From NCBI RefSeq assembly GCF_014191355.1, contig NZ_JACHWM010000015.1:1-64000 (forward strand): a stretch of DNA of 64,000 nucleotides, in the 5' to 3' direction. The notes beneath the pieces were generated by a model. That model was not told the DNA's origin and searched no databases. It was given only the letters and a program-made list of their open reading frames with translations. This DNA is from Methylobacterium sp. R2-1. Its GTDB lineage: Bacteria > Pseudomonadota > Alphaproteobacteria > Rhizobiales > Beijerinckiaceae. Shown here piece by piece: positions 32,214-40,606 of the stretch (its first letter is position 1; every line of letters begins with the position of its first letter). A program made the translations under genes and the position numbers.

Positions 32214-33779
32214 TCAGCGAGAGGCGTCGGATGAGGCCGACTTGCCGGTGGAGGTAAACGGGCGAACGTTGCTCACCTCTTCGGCCGAGGCCTGCGCCGT
32301 CTCTACCTCGGCGTCGTCGTTCATCTGCTCCCGCCAGGGGCGACCTGAGCGTTTCAAGGCATCGTGCTGCTTTTGAAGCGTCGCGCGGCTTTCGCGTGCG
32401 ATATCGAGAGCTCCCTGCAGCAGGGCACGCTCCGAACGCTCGTTCTGCAATTCCTCCATCAGTCTCCGATTGGAGGCCTCGAGATCGGCGCGGGCGGCTT
32501 CGTGCCGGTGAGTGAGGTGCTCGATGCGATCGTTCAGAACCGCGTTGCGGTTCATCGTCTGCTCGATCGCGGCATCTTTGGCGGCCAGTGCCTTGTTGAG
32601 CATGTCGCAGCGGCTGTCGAGTTCGCCGCGAACTCTCTGGATTTCCAGGAAACGTTCGGTCTGGCGGGAGAGGTCGGCCTGGAGAGCTTCGAGGCGCCGT
32701 TCCAGCGTGCTGCGCGCGATCGTCGCTTCCTTGAAGTTGCGATCGACGGCGCGGAACTCCTCGTCCTTGTCCCGCAACTGATTACGCGCCTGCACCAGCA
32801 ACTGCTCCGTCGAAGCCGCGCGGTTCAAGGCGGCTTCGAGTTTCATCGCGAGACTGGCGCGATCGTTCCGGAGCGCGGCCAATTCTGTTTCGTGCTGGAC
32901 CTCGTTCCGCTCCCGCACGGAGATTTCCGTCGCGAGCTGCGTCTCGATGAGACGCAAGCGCTGCCGGTCCGCCTCGGCGGTGGCCGTCAGGTCACGATGG
33001 CGGGCATCGAGATCCGCGAGCTGTGTCGCCTGCTCTTCGCTGAGAAGCTGGAGCCGGCGCCCATCCGTCTCCAGCAGACTGTTCTTCTCGCGGATATTAT
33101 TCAGCTCGTGCTCGGACCGTGCCAGGGCGCTATCGGCGGCTTGCGCTTCCTGCCGCAGCGCCCGGCTTTCGCTCGCCAGGGCCTTGTTCTGCTCGACCTC
33201 GGAGAAGAGCTGGCGCTCCAGGTTCTCGATGGCCGACAGCTTGTCGCGCTGATCGATCTGATACGCTTCGACCGCCGCGTCGCGTTCGCGCAAGTTTTCA
33301 AGCGTTCGCTTCGCTTGCGCCTGCGAATCCACGAGCTCGCTGGTCAGGCGTGACAGCTTCGCGGACAGGTCCGCGACCTCGTCGCGCAGGCTGCCGTTGG
33401 CGCTGACTTCCTGGGACAGCGTGCTCTCAAGTTCGGCGATCCGCACGCTGGCTTTGGAAAGCTCGCTGCTGATGCTCGCCAGCGGCTGCAGGATCAGCGT
33501 GAAATCATCCTGAAGGCTGCGCAGGTCCTCCAACCGGCTGACCATCGCATCGATGCGCTGCCGGACGACCTCGTCACGCTGACCGATGGCATCGAGCGTC
33601 GGCGCAGCCGGCTCCGGCGCGGGGCGAGGGCGTCGACCGCCCTCCATCAGTTCGGGGACGGCGGCCTTCGGCATCCGCGGCGCGGGGGACGGCTCGGAAT
33701 CCACAGGCCGTTGCTGCGCATCCCGGTCGCGTGGGGCGGATGACGTCGGCAGCACGTTTCGGAACGGCATCCAAGCCAT
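32214..33779 (-). CDS. large coiled-coil protein A of a three-gene cluster
   Basis: A 521-residue protein. A Pro-rich N-terminus (~1-65) is followed by ~400 residues of nearly unbroken heptads (for example LAALRNDRASLAMKLEAALN) and a disordered tail. No signal peptide or membrane helix, so cytoplasmic. Length and layout resemble crescentin-like filament proteins, but coiled coils look alike and no specific crescentin feature can be claimed. First gene of the cluster; the AT-rich 33780-34050 upstream likely holds its promoter. Confidence 0.7.
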   Translation of the reverse strand: MAWMPFRNVLPTSSAPRDRDAQQRPVDSEPSPAPRMPKAAVPELMEGGRRPRPAPEPAAPTLDAIGQRDEVVRQRIDAMVSRLEDLRSLQDDFTLILQPLASISSELSKASVRIAELESTLSQEVSANGSLRDEVADLSAKLSRLTSELVDSQAQAKRTLENLRERDAAVEAYQIDQRDKLSAIENLERQLFSEVEQNKALASESRALRQEAQAADSALARSEHELNNIREKNSLLETDGRRLQLLSEEQATQLADLDARHRDLTATAEADRQRLRLIETQLATEISVRERNEVQHETELAALRNDRASLAMKLEAALNRAASTEQLLVQARNQLRDKDEEFRAVDRNFKEATIARSTLERRLEALQADLSRQTERFLEIQRVRGELDSRCDMLNKALAAKDAAIEQTMNRNAVLNDRIEHLTHRHEAARADLEASNRRLMEELQNERSERALLQGALDIARESRATLQKQHDALKRSGRPWREQMNDDAEVETAQASAEEVSNVRPFTSTGKSASSDASR

Positions 33780-34269
33780 CGCGGTGTAATCCCCCCTGAC
33801 AACACGGCGAACGCGCGGTGCTTAAAGCATTTTTAACAGATCCGCTGCCTAAGGCGAGTCGTCTGTTTCGTTGGCAACAGGCTTCTTTTGGACGAAAGCT
33901 TGGCCATATTTTTGATTATTTTGGAAAGTTATTCAATCATTTCATATCTTATGCTTATGGTCGGAAATGTCTTGGCGATCTTTGCGTTCTGGCTCTGATG
34001 ATGGAATGCCTCCGATAACAGATTTGTATTTCTACTAAGCTTGGATCCAATCAGGGCGGACTATCGAGCTGGTGGTTGCGAGGGCGCGGCGGCCGACCGG
34101 GGCCGGTATGGGGGCTCGCGATGCCGGCTGATGCTGCTCCGACGGGAAGGCCCGCGCGAACGATGTCCGCTGCCTCTGATGGCTCACCGATACCCCTTGA
34201 TCGCGCGGAAACCGCCTCACGTCGGGGCTGAGACCGCTCCCGGTCGCGCGTACAGGGGAGCGGGCACGG
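33780..34269. promoter_or_regulatory. AT-rich upstream region of the coiled-coil cluster
   Basis: 490 bases between the start of the coiled-coil cluster and the end of the glycosyltransferase gene, both on the minus strand. The part at 33830-34050 is strikingly AT-rich, with TTTTTAAC- and TTTTGATTATTTT-like runs, and is the probable promoter area. No gene supported. Confidence 0.4.
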
Positions 34270-35430
34270 TCAGGCCGCGCTCGGTCCCGTCTCCAACGGG
34301 GCAGCATCGCGGGTGCGGATGTCCATGGCGTTGCCGCGCCAGACAATGGCGGTGCGGGCCCAGGCACTCGCCCAGATTGCCGGAAGCAGAGCGTCGCGGA
34401 CGAGGAAGGCGGCGAGCATCCGCGGCGAGCGGTGCCAGCCTGCGCGGACCGCCAGCGCCGCTTCGGCCCCGTACCACAGTGCGCCAGCCGCAACGAGCCA
34501 GAGGGCGGCCTCGGCGGTTCCCGCCAAGACACCCGTCAGCACCAGCGGCAGCAGGGCGCCGATGCCGATCTCGGGCGCGAAGAACAGCGGGAACGTGACC
34601 CGCCGCAACCGCGCCCATCGCACCTGACGCGACCAGACCTCCGCCAGGTCGCGGTGCCCGAGCGGCTGCCGGAAGGGCGCCGCGACGAGATGGACGCGCT
34701 TGCCTGCCGCGCGCACGAGCTTGGTCGCGGCGGCATCCTCGGCGATTTCGGCGTTCAGCGCGCGGATGCCGCCCTGCGCTTCCAGGAACGGCTTGTTCCA
34801 GAGCATGCTCTTGCCCTGGGCGAAGCCGAGTCCGAGCGCCTCGCCGGCGTATTGCCAGCGGGCCTGCAGGGTGTTGAGGAAGGCGCACTCCACCTCGGCG
34901 AAGAAGTTTTCCGGCCGCGATCCGATCGGCGTCGAGCAGACGAGGCCGCTGTCGCTGCGCCACGCCGCCTGCATCTGCTGGATGTAGTCGGGCGGCATCA
35001 GGATGTTGGAATCGGCGAGGATCACCCAGTCGTACCGGGCGGCGTCCCAGCCGCGCACGCAGTTGTTGAGCTTCGGATTGCCGCCGATGCGCTCGTCACC
35101 CAGGATCAGGCGCGAGGGTATCTGCGGGTGTGCCACCCGCATCCGCTCTAAGAGCGGCAGCACGGGATCGCCCGCATCCGCTACGCAGAAGATCAGCTCG
35201 TAGGCTGGATAGTCGAGCCGGAAGCTCGCCAGCAGAGTCTCCTCGCTGAACGCCTCCAGGCCGCGCAGGGGCCGCACCACCGAGACGGGGGCGCCCGCTG
35301 GGGAAGCGGAAGGTTTCCCCTTGCGCCCGATGCGCAGGGCCGCCACCGCGAGGCTGGCGAGGTTGACGGCAACGAGGGCCGCGCAGAGCGCGAGGGCGGC
35401 GGACGCGACGCTCTCCGGCAGGGCGATCAT
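34270..35430 (-). CDS. GT21-like (ceramide glucosyltransferase family) glycosyltransferase
   Basis: A 386-residue membrane glycosyltransferase: an N-terminal membrane helix (~5-30), a GT-A domain with SVVRPLRGLE, the acidic DSNI motif, EDAAATK and RQVRWAR (Q-x-x-RW), and two to three C-terminal membrane segments. This pattern fits GT21, including ceramide glucosyltransferases and the hopanoid-linked HpnI group. No hopanoid genes adjoin it, so the acceptor is unknown. A GGGAG ribosome site supports the ATG at 35430 over one at 35484. Confidence 0.82.
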   Translation of the reverse strand: MIALPESVASAALALCAALVAVNLASLAVAALRIGRKGKPSASPAGAPVSVVRPLRGLEAFSEETLLASFRLDYPAYELIFCVADAGDPVLPLLERMRVAHPQIPSRLILGDERIGGNPKLNNCVRGWDAARYDWVILADSNILMPPDYIQQMQAAWRSDSGLVCSTPIGSRPENFFAEVECAFLNTLQARWQYAGEALGLGFAQGKSMLWNKPFLEAQGGIRALNAEIAEDAAATKLVRAAGKRVHLVAAPFRQPLGHRDLAEVWSRQVRWARLRRVTFPLFFAPEIGIGALLPLVLTGVLAGTAEAALWLVAAGALWYGAEAALAVRAGWHRSPRMLAAFLVRDALLPAIWASAWARTAIVWRGNAMDIRTRDAAPLETGPSAA

Positions 35431-35513
35431 TGCGCGGCGTCTCCCGTCGATCGTTTGTCCGGGCGCGACGGCGCGTCCCATCACGCCCCTAGCAGCGCCG
35501 CCTTATCAGGCGT

Positions 35514-36443
35514 GTGACACTGCAAACGCCGTCCCAGGCCGTCTCCTTGATCCCGATCGTGTTCCATCCGGCCTACGAGGCCGAATTGCCGGCGGGCCAC
35601 CGCTTTCCGATGCGCAAATACGGGCGCCTCGCCGAGATCCTGCGCGCCCGCGGTCTCGCGCCGGACGGCTTCGTCACGCCGGAGCCCGCCGACGCGGCCC
35701 TGCTGTCGGGCGCGCACGATCCGGGCTACGTCGAGGCCGTGCTCGCCCTTCAGGTGCCGCGCGCGATCGAGCGCGCGATCGGCCTGCCGGTGACGGAGGG
35801 CGTCGCCGCCCGCGCCCGCGCTTCGGCCGGGGGGACGCTGCACGCCGCGCGCCTTGCGCTCAGCCACGGGCTCGCCGGCAGCACGGCCGGCGGCAGCCAC
35901 CACGCGCGACGAGCCGGTGGGGCCTGCTTCTGCGTATTCAACGACGTGGCGGTCGCTGCCCTCGCCCTGAGGCAGGAGGGGGCCATCAGGAGGGCGCTCA
36001 TCATCGATCTCGACGTGCACCAAGGCGATGGCACCGCCGACTGCCTCGGCCGCGAGCCGGACCTGTTCACGCTCTCGATCCACTGCGAACGCAACTATCC
36101 GCACGACAAAGTGCCGGGCGACCTCGATATCGGCCTGCCCGACGGGCTCGGCGACGCCGAGTACCTCGCTATGCTGGTGGCGCGCCTGCCCGGCCTCGTC
36201 CAGAGCTTCGCGCCGGATCTGATCTTCTACAATGCCGGTGTCGATCCGCACCGCGACGACCGGCTCGGCCGCCTCTGCCTGACCGACGACGGCCTGCGCG
36301 CCCGCGACCGGTACGTGGTCGGCCTCGCGCAGGCTCAGAACGTCCCGCTCTGCGCGGTGATCGGCGGCGGATACGGCGGCGACGTGGACGCCTTGGCGGC
36401 GCGCCACGCCCTCGTCTTCGAGGCGATGGCGGCTTTGGCCTGA
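35514..36443 (+). CDS. histone deacetylase family (acetoin utilisation/APAH-type) hydrolase
   Basis: A 309-residue zinc amidohydrolase: GGSHHARRAG supplies the catalytic histidine pair, DLDVHQGDGTA and NAGVDPHRDD the metal ligands, and GGGYGGD the final glycine loop. Such enzymes remove acetyl groups from polyamines or lysine side chains. The start is GTG at 35514. It faces the glycosyltransferase gene. Substrate unknown. Confidence 0.9.
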   Translation: MTLQTPSQAVSLIPIVFHPAYEAELPAGHRFPMRKYGRLAEILRARGLAPDGFVTPEPADAALLSGAHDPGYVEAVLALQVPRAIERAIGLPVTEGVAARARASAGGTLHAARLALSHGLAGSTAGGSHHARRAGGACFCVFNDVAVAALALRQEGAIRRALIIDLDVHQGDGTADCLGREPDLFTLSIHCERNYPHDKVPGDLDIGLPDGLGDAEYLAMLVARLPGLVQSFAPDLIFYNAGVDPHRDDRLGRLCLTDDGLRARDRYVVGLAQAQNVPLCAVIGGGYGGDVDALAARHALVFEAMAALA

Positions 36444-36503
36444 GGAACGCAGCCCGTTTCTGCCAGTTGCCCTGCCTCACGCGGGACAGGACAGGGAGAG
36501 ACG

Positions 36504-36710
36504 ATGCCGGCCGATCCGAAGCCGATGATGCTGTGGGACCGTGACCGCGGACAGGCGGTCGAGGAATGGATGCCCGATCACCAGACCACCTACGAGACCA
36601 AGCCGCGGTGGCGCCCGAGCGACGACATCCTGGCGCACACGCCGCAGGGCATGGAGACCATCGTGCGCCTCGGCGAGCCGATCGCCACTCGACTGAGCCC
36701 GAGAGAGTGA
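36504..36710 (+). CDS. small hypothetical protein
   Basis: A 68-residue protein rich in Pro, Asp, Arg and Trp (MMLWDRDRGQAVEEWMPDHQ), preceded by a GGGAGAG ribosome site. It lies 61 bases after the deacetylase-family gene and 8 before the DUF1810 gene, so it is probably cotranscribed with the latter. No family recognised. Confidence 0.55.
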   Translation: MPADPKPMMLWDRDRGQAVEEWMPDHQTTYETKPRWRPSDDILAHTPQGMETIVRLGEPIATRLSPRE

Positions 36711-36717
36711 GGGAATC

Positions 36718-37149
36718 ATGATGGAGGACGCGTTCGGCCTGAACCGCTTCGTGGAGGCACAGGACAGCGTCTACGAGAGCGCACTCGCGGAATTGCGGAG
36801 CGGGCGCAAGCGGAGCCACTGGATGTGGTTCATCTTCCCTCAGCTCGCCGGGCTCGGTTCGAGCGCCATGGCCCGGCGCTACGCGATCGGCTCCCTGGCC
36901 GAAGCGCAGGCCTATCTCGCCCACCCGCTGCTCGGTGAAAGGTTGCGGATCTGCACTCGGGCCGCGAACGCCTGCGAGGACCGCTCAGCCCATGCCCTGT
37001 TCGGCGCACCCGACGACGTGAAGTTCCGCTCCTCGATGACGCTGTTCGCACGGGCCGATCCGAAAGCGCCGGACTTCGCCCGCGCGCTCGCGACGTTCTT
37101 CGATGGCCAGCCCGACCCGCTGACCTTGGAGAAGCTGTCACAGCGATGA
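36718..37149 (+). CDS. DUF1810 family protein
   Basis: A 143-residue single-domain protein with FVEAQDSVYESALAELRSGR, the WMWFIFPQLAGLG signature and HPLLGERLR, all typical of DUF1810. The family's function is not established. Two consecutive ATG codons (36718 and 36721) are possible starts; the difference is one residue. Confidence 0.85.
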   Translation: MMEDAFGLNRFVEAQDSVYESALAELRSGRKRSHWMWFIFPQLAGLGSSAMARRYAIGSLAEAQAYLAHPLLGERLRICTRAANACEDRSAHALFGAPDDVKFRSSMTLFARADPKAPDFARALATFFDGQPDPLTLEKLSQR

Positions 37150-37393
37150 TCCGAGTCCATGCCCGGCCCGGCCTTCTTTTTCGATAGGGCCGGAAAGCGG
37201 CAATTGGGTTCTAGCTCAATATCTCCCGCACGCGCATCAGTATAGAACTGATACAAAATCCGACCCTGTTGATGCAGGGTCGTTGACGTTATTTTTCACT
37301 TAACCATAGATGGCCCGAAACCGACGATCATAAAACACAATGATGAGTCCGTTCTCTGGTTGCTCAGGGATTGGTCGGACATGAGGCTTTGCG

Positions 37394-38464
37394 ATGAAGC
37401 GCGCGCTTGTTCTGGCCAGTGGCTCGCGCATCCAGTACCGAGTCTTGCGATGCGCGAGCGAATGTTTCGATGAAGTCTACGTGCTGGGTGCGGACGACGC
37501 GCATCTTCTAAAACGATCCCGGTTCTGCGAACGCTTCATCGCATTCACGGGCGATTTCTCCAATCTTCAGCCACCCGACTTAGCCGAGATTCGTCGGCTC
37601 TGTGCAGTCCACGACATCGATTTGGTGCTGCCGAGTTGCAGCCGGACGACGCGCCTCCTGTCCATTCACGGTGCTCAGATCGGAGCACCGTTCTATCCGG
37701 TGCCGGCTCAGGACACGTTCGACGCACTCGACGACAAGTGGCGCTTCGCCGGTGTCTGCGCCGACCTCGGTCTTCCCGTCCCCGTGACGCGGCGTTTCGA
37801 CACGATGGCGGATCTGCGCCGCGACCCCGAATACGACCGTCTCGGTTTCCCTCTGATTTTGAAGCCGGCCGCGATGTCGGGCGGCTACGGCGTGCGGAGG
37901 ATCGATTCAGCCGAGGCGCTTCCCGAGCATCTCAACTACTTGCCGATCATCTGCCAGGAGTACATTCCCGGCGAAGAGCTGAGCAGTTTTTACCTGTGCG
38001 ACGCCGGGCGGATCGTGGCTTCGTTTTCCTACCGCCGGACGCTCACCAAATTGGAGGAGATCAGGGTTCCCGTCATCGATGAGCATGCCCGCAGGTTGAT
38101 CGAGCACTTCCACTATCGGGGTGTGATCGGGTTCGACATCCGCCGGAGCCCGGACGGCCGGATCGCCTTCATCGAGTGCAACCCACGCTTCTGGTATCAT
38201 ATGGAGGTGGCGATGCTGGCGGGCCTGAACTTCGTCACCCTCGGCTGCCGTCTGCGCGACGGAGAGAGAGGTCCGTCGGACTCCGAGACGCTCAAGATCC
38301 GATCGCCGCGCCGCCTGTGCGGAAATCTGCTCACGCCCTGGCGCCTGAACCGGGCCGAGCGGGCCTATCTCCGCTACATCATCCGCGATCCGGCCATCTC
38401 GGCCTGGGCCGGATTTCAGAGCGCGATAGGCCGCTATCGTCTCGCCGGCGGACAACTCCTGTGA
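37394..38464 (+). CDS. ATP-grasp domain ligase-like protein
   Basis: A 356-residue protein with a Rossmann-like N-terminal domain (~1-115), and an ATP-grasp fold: PLILKPAAMSGGYGVRRI (nucleotide lysine and Gly-loop), QEYIPGEELS, and FIECNPRFW with the Mg-binding Glu and Asn. It resembles carbamoyl-phosphate-synthetase/D-Ala-ligase-type enzymes that join a carboxylate to an amine. A GNAT-like acyltransferase follows on the same strand, 159 bases on. The substrate is unknown. The upstream region (37150-37393) is AT-rich and likely promoter. Confidence 0.82.
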   Translation: MKRALVLASGSRIQYRVLRCASECFDEVYVLGADDAHLLKRSRFCERFIAFTGDFSNLQPPDLAEIRRLCAVHDIDLVLPSCSRTTRLLSIHGAQIGAPFYPVPAQDTFDALDDKWRFAGVCADLGLPVPVTRRFDTMADLRRDPEYDRLGFPLILKPAAMSGGYGVRRIDSAEALPEHLNYLPIICQEYIPGEELSSFYLCDAGRIVASFSYRRTLTKLEEIRVPVIDEHARRLIEHFHYRGVIGFDIRRSPDGRIAFIECNPRFWYHMEVAMLAGLNFVTLGCRLRDGERGPSDSETLKIRSPRRLCGNLLTPWRLNRAERAYLRYIIRDPAISAWAGFQSAIGRYRLAGGQLL

Positions 38465-38623
38465 GGCAACGGGGCGACCGCCGTCTGCCAGGACGGTGCC
38501 GCGTCCGGTCCGCTCATCCGGATGTACCCCTGAAGAACGCGTGCTTCGAGCGCGGCTTTGTCGTCGTTCTCGAACGGGACCGAGATGACGTCGCTGAGGC
38601 AGCGATGCCGGGGAGGGCCGTCC

Positions 38624-39934
38624 ATGGATTCGAGCGGCGACTTCAAGAGCCTGCATGCGGCTGAGTCTGTCTCCGCCCCGGCGACGGACGACGCAACTCC
38701 ATTCCGGCCGCCGGTCTGCGTCGAGGTCGCTGCGCCGCCGCGATTCCGCGCACTCGCCTCGGAGTGGCGCCGCTTGGTTCAACGCTGCGCCGAGCCGAAC
38801 GTGTTCATGGAGCCCGCCGTCGCCGGTGCGATGTACACGGTGACCGAGACGCCGCTGCACGTTCTCCTCGCCTGGTCTCGTCGCGCCGATGGAGGGGCTG
38901 ACCTGATCGGCGTGTGGCTCCTCGTGATCGCCCGTCCCTCCTCGCGCCTGCCGATCCGGACGCTGGAAGCCCCGTGCAACTCACTGACCTTCCTCGGCTC
39001 GCCCGTGCTCGATCGCGAGCGCGCGGTCGAGGCCCTGGCGGCGATGCTGGAGGCCGTCGCCCGCGATCCCACCCTGCCGAAGTTGATCTGCGCCAATCAG
39101 ATCGCGGCGGACGGGCCGGTCTTCTCAGCGCTCGTTGCCGCGGCCGGCCGGCAGGGGGGAAGCATCGTCGCCATCGAGCGCCGGCAACGCGCCAAGCTCG
39201 ATGCGCCGGCTGCGGGACAGGCGGCACCAGCCCACGCGGTCTCGTCGAAACGGCGTGCCGATTTGCGGCGGCATCGCAAGCGGCTCGCGGAGCGCGGTGA
39301 GCTGCGCCACGTCAGCTATCGCAAGCCGGAGGAGGTCAGCACGGCATTCCAAGAGTTCCTCGACCTGGAGGCCGCCGGCTGGAAGGGCCGGAAAAGCCGG
39401 CGCGGGCGGGCGATCCGCAACGCGCCGCCGCTTCGCGCCTTCGCGCAGACGATGATCGTGGGGCTGGCGCGGGACGGCTGCGCCGGCATCGAGGCCCTGC
39501 GCTTGGACGATCGGGCCATTGCGATGAGCATCTGGCTGCGATCCGGCCGCACGGCGTTCGGTTGGAAGATGGCGTATGACGAGGGTTACGCGAAATGCGG
39601 GCCGGGATCGCTGCTGATGGAGGCGATGCCCGAGACGGTGTTCGCGAATGGGGACATCGACACCATCGACTCCTGCAACCGGGACACGTCGGCAGCCCTG
39701 GCTCTGATCTGGCCGGAGCGCCGCGAGATCGCCGATCTCCTGATCGACGTCACCCCGGGCGGCTCCGTGCGTGGCCGGCTGACGGCTCTCGCCGAGAGGT
39801 TCTTCCGGCAGGGGCGGGGCTTGGCCCGGCGGACCTACAAGACCCACGTCAAACCGGTCTACCTGCGCGTCCTGGCCCGGTGGACGGCGAAGGCGGGGGC
39901 CGCGGCGACGCGGCAGGGAGGGACGGAGTCGTAG
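38624..39934 (+). CDS. CelD/FemAB-like GNAT acyltransferase
   Basis: A 436-residue protein of the BcsL/CelD-type GNAT fold: an N-terminal subdomain (FRALASEWRRLVQRC), SSKRRADLRRHRKRLAERG in the middle, and the FLDLEAAGWKGRK helix, a hallmark of FemAB/CelD acetyltransferases, then FGWKMAYDEGYAKCGPGS. Such proteins acetylate or acylate surface polymers or transfer amino acids. Position after the ATP-grasp gene suggests a common pathway. GGGAGGG upstream fixes the ATG at 38624 within a longer frame. Confidence 0.78.
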   Translation: MDSSGDFKSLHAAESVSAPATDDATPFRPPVCVEVAAPPRFRALASEWRRLVQRCAEPNVFMEPAVAGAMYTVTETPLHVLLAWSRRADGGADLIGVWLLVIARPSSRLPIRTLEAPCNSLTFLGSPVLDRERAVEALAAMLEAVARDPTLPKLICANQIAADGPVFSALVAAAGRQGGSIVAIERRQRAKLDAPAAGQAAPAHAVSSKRRADLRRHRKRLAERGELRHVSYRKPEEVSTAFQEFLDLEAAGWKGRKSRRGRAIRNAPPLRAFAQTMIVGLARDGCAGIEALRLDDRAIAMSIWLRSGRTAFGWKMAYDEGYAKCGPGSLLMEAMPETVFANGDIDTIDSCNRDTSAALALIWPERREIADLLIDVTPGGSVRGRLTALAERFFRQGRGLARRTYKTHVKPVYLRVLARWTAKAGAAATRQGGTES

Positions 39935-39955
39935 CGGCGTCCCGATCCGGATCGA

Positions 39956-40462
39956 TCAGGACGTCGCCCGTGCCTCCGTGCCGGCGCGATCGACCTGGGC
40001 CTCCGGCCGGCTGTCGGTCGAGGCGTAGTAGGGCTTGATGTCGAGCAGCGGCGTGCCGTCGACGCAGTCGAGCCCGCGGACGCTCACGGTGCCGTTGGCG
40101 ATGGCGAGCCGCTCGACGACGGCCAGGGCAATGGGGTTCGGCCGCGCCGGTGAGCGGAGCGAGAAGGTCCCGCGGCTGCCGGATGCGTGGCGGGGCTGCT
40201 GGCGCACGAGGTCGCGCGCCGCCCGGTCCATCCAGTACAGAACGATCAGGTGGGTGGCGCCCTCCAGGTTCTGGAGTGCCGGCCGATAGAGCGCATCGAC
40301 CTCGAGCGTGCAGACCGCATCCGTCTGCGTGCCGTTCTTCGGGCACTCGGCCCGGGCTTTCCAGGGCGTGCGCACCCGGCCGATGAAGTAGAGGCCGGCA
40401 TCGTATTCGGCGGGCAGTGGGATCGCCTCCTCGCCGGGACGCCGCTCGACATCCTCGTTCAT
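39956..40462 (-). CDS. trmO: tRNA (adenine37-N6)-methyltransferase TrmO-family protein
   Basis: A 168-residue protein of the TsaA/TrmO family: GRVRTPWKARAECPKNG near the start, and GTFSLRSPARPNPIAL, the SAM-binding signature, at ~100. In E. coli TrmO methylates N6-threonylcarbamoyladenosine at position 37, the product of TsaD, also encoded here. The ATG at 40462 gives the expected length; a longer open frame does not fit. An unusual internal TQTDAVCTLEV segment is present. Confidence 0.85.
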   Translation of the reverse strand: MNEDVERRPGEEAIPLPAEYDAGLYFIGRVRTPWKARAECPKNGTQTDAVCTLEVDALYRPALQNLEGATHLIVLYWMDRAARDLVRQQPRHASGSRGTFSLRSPARPNPIALAVVERLAIANGTVSVRGLDCVDGTPLLDIKPYYASTDSRPEAQVDRAGTEARATS

Positions 40463-40606
40463 CCGCCCTCGCTCCCCTCCTCTGTGCCGGCTCGCCTTGT
40501 CCCTCCAGCGCGATGCGACCGCAAGGTGGGCACGTCCCGTGCAAGCCGCTTGCTCGTCTCGCTGCCCGGGTCGGTGTAGACACTGTGGGGTAAGCGGGGA
40601 GAGGAC

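Noticed and set aside
31151..33779. Assignment of the large coiled-coil protein as crescentin
   Set aside because: Heptad repeats alone match many unrelated proteins; no specific crescentin feature could be shown, so only the resemblance in layout is noted.
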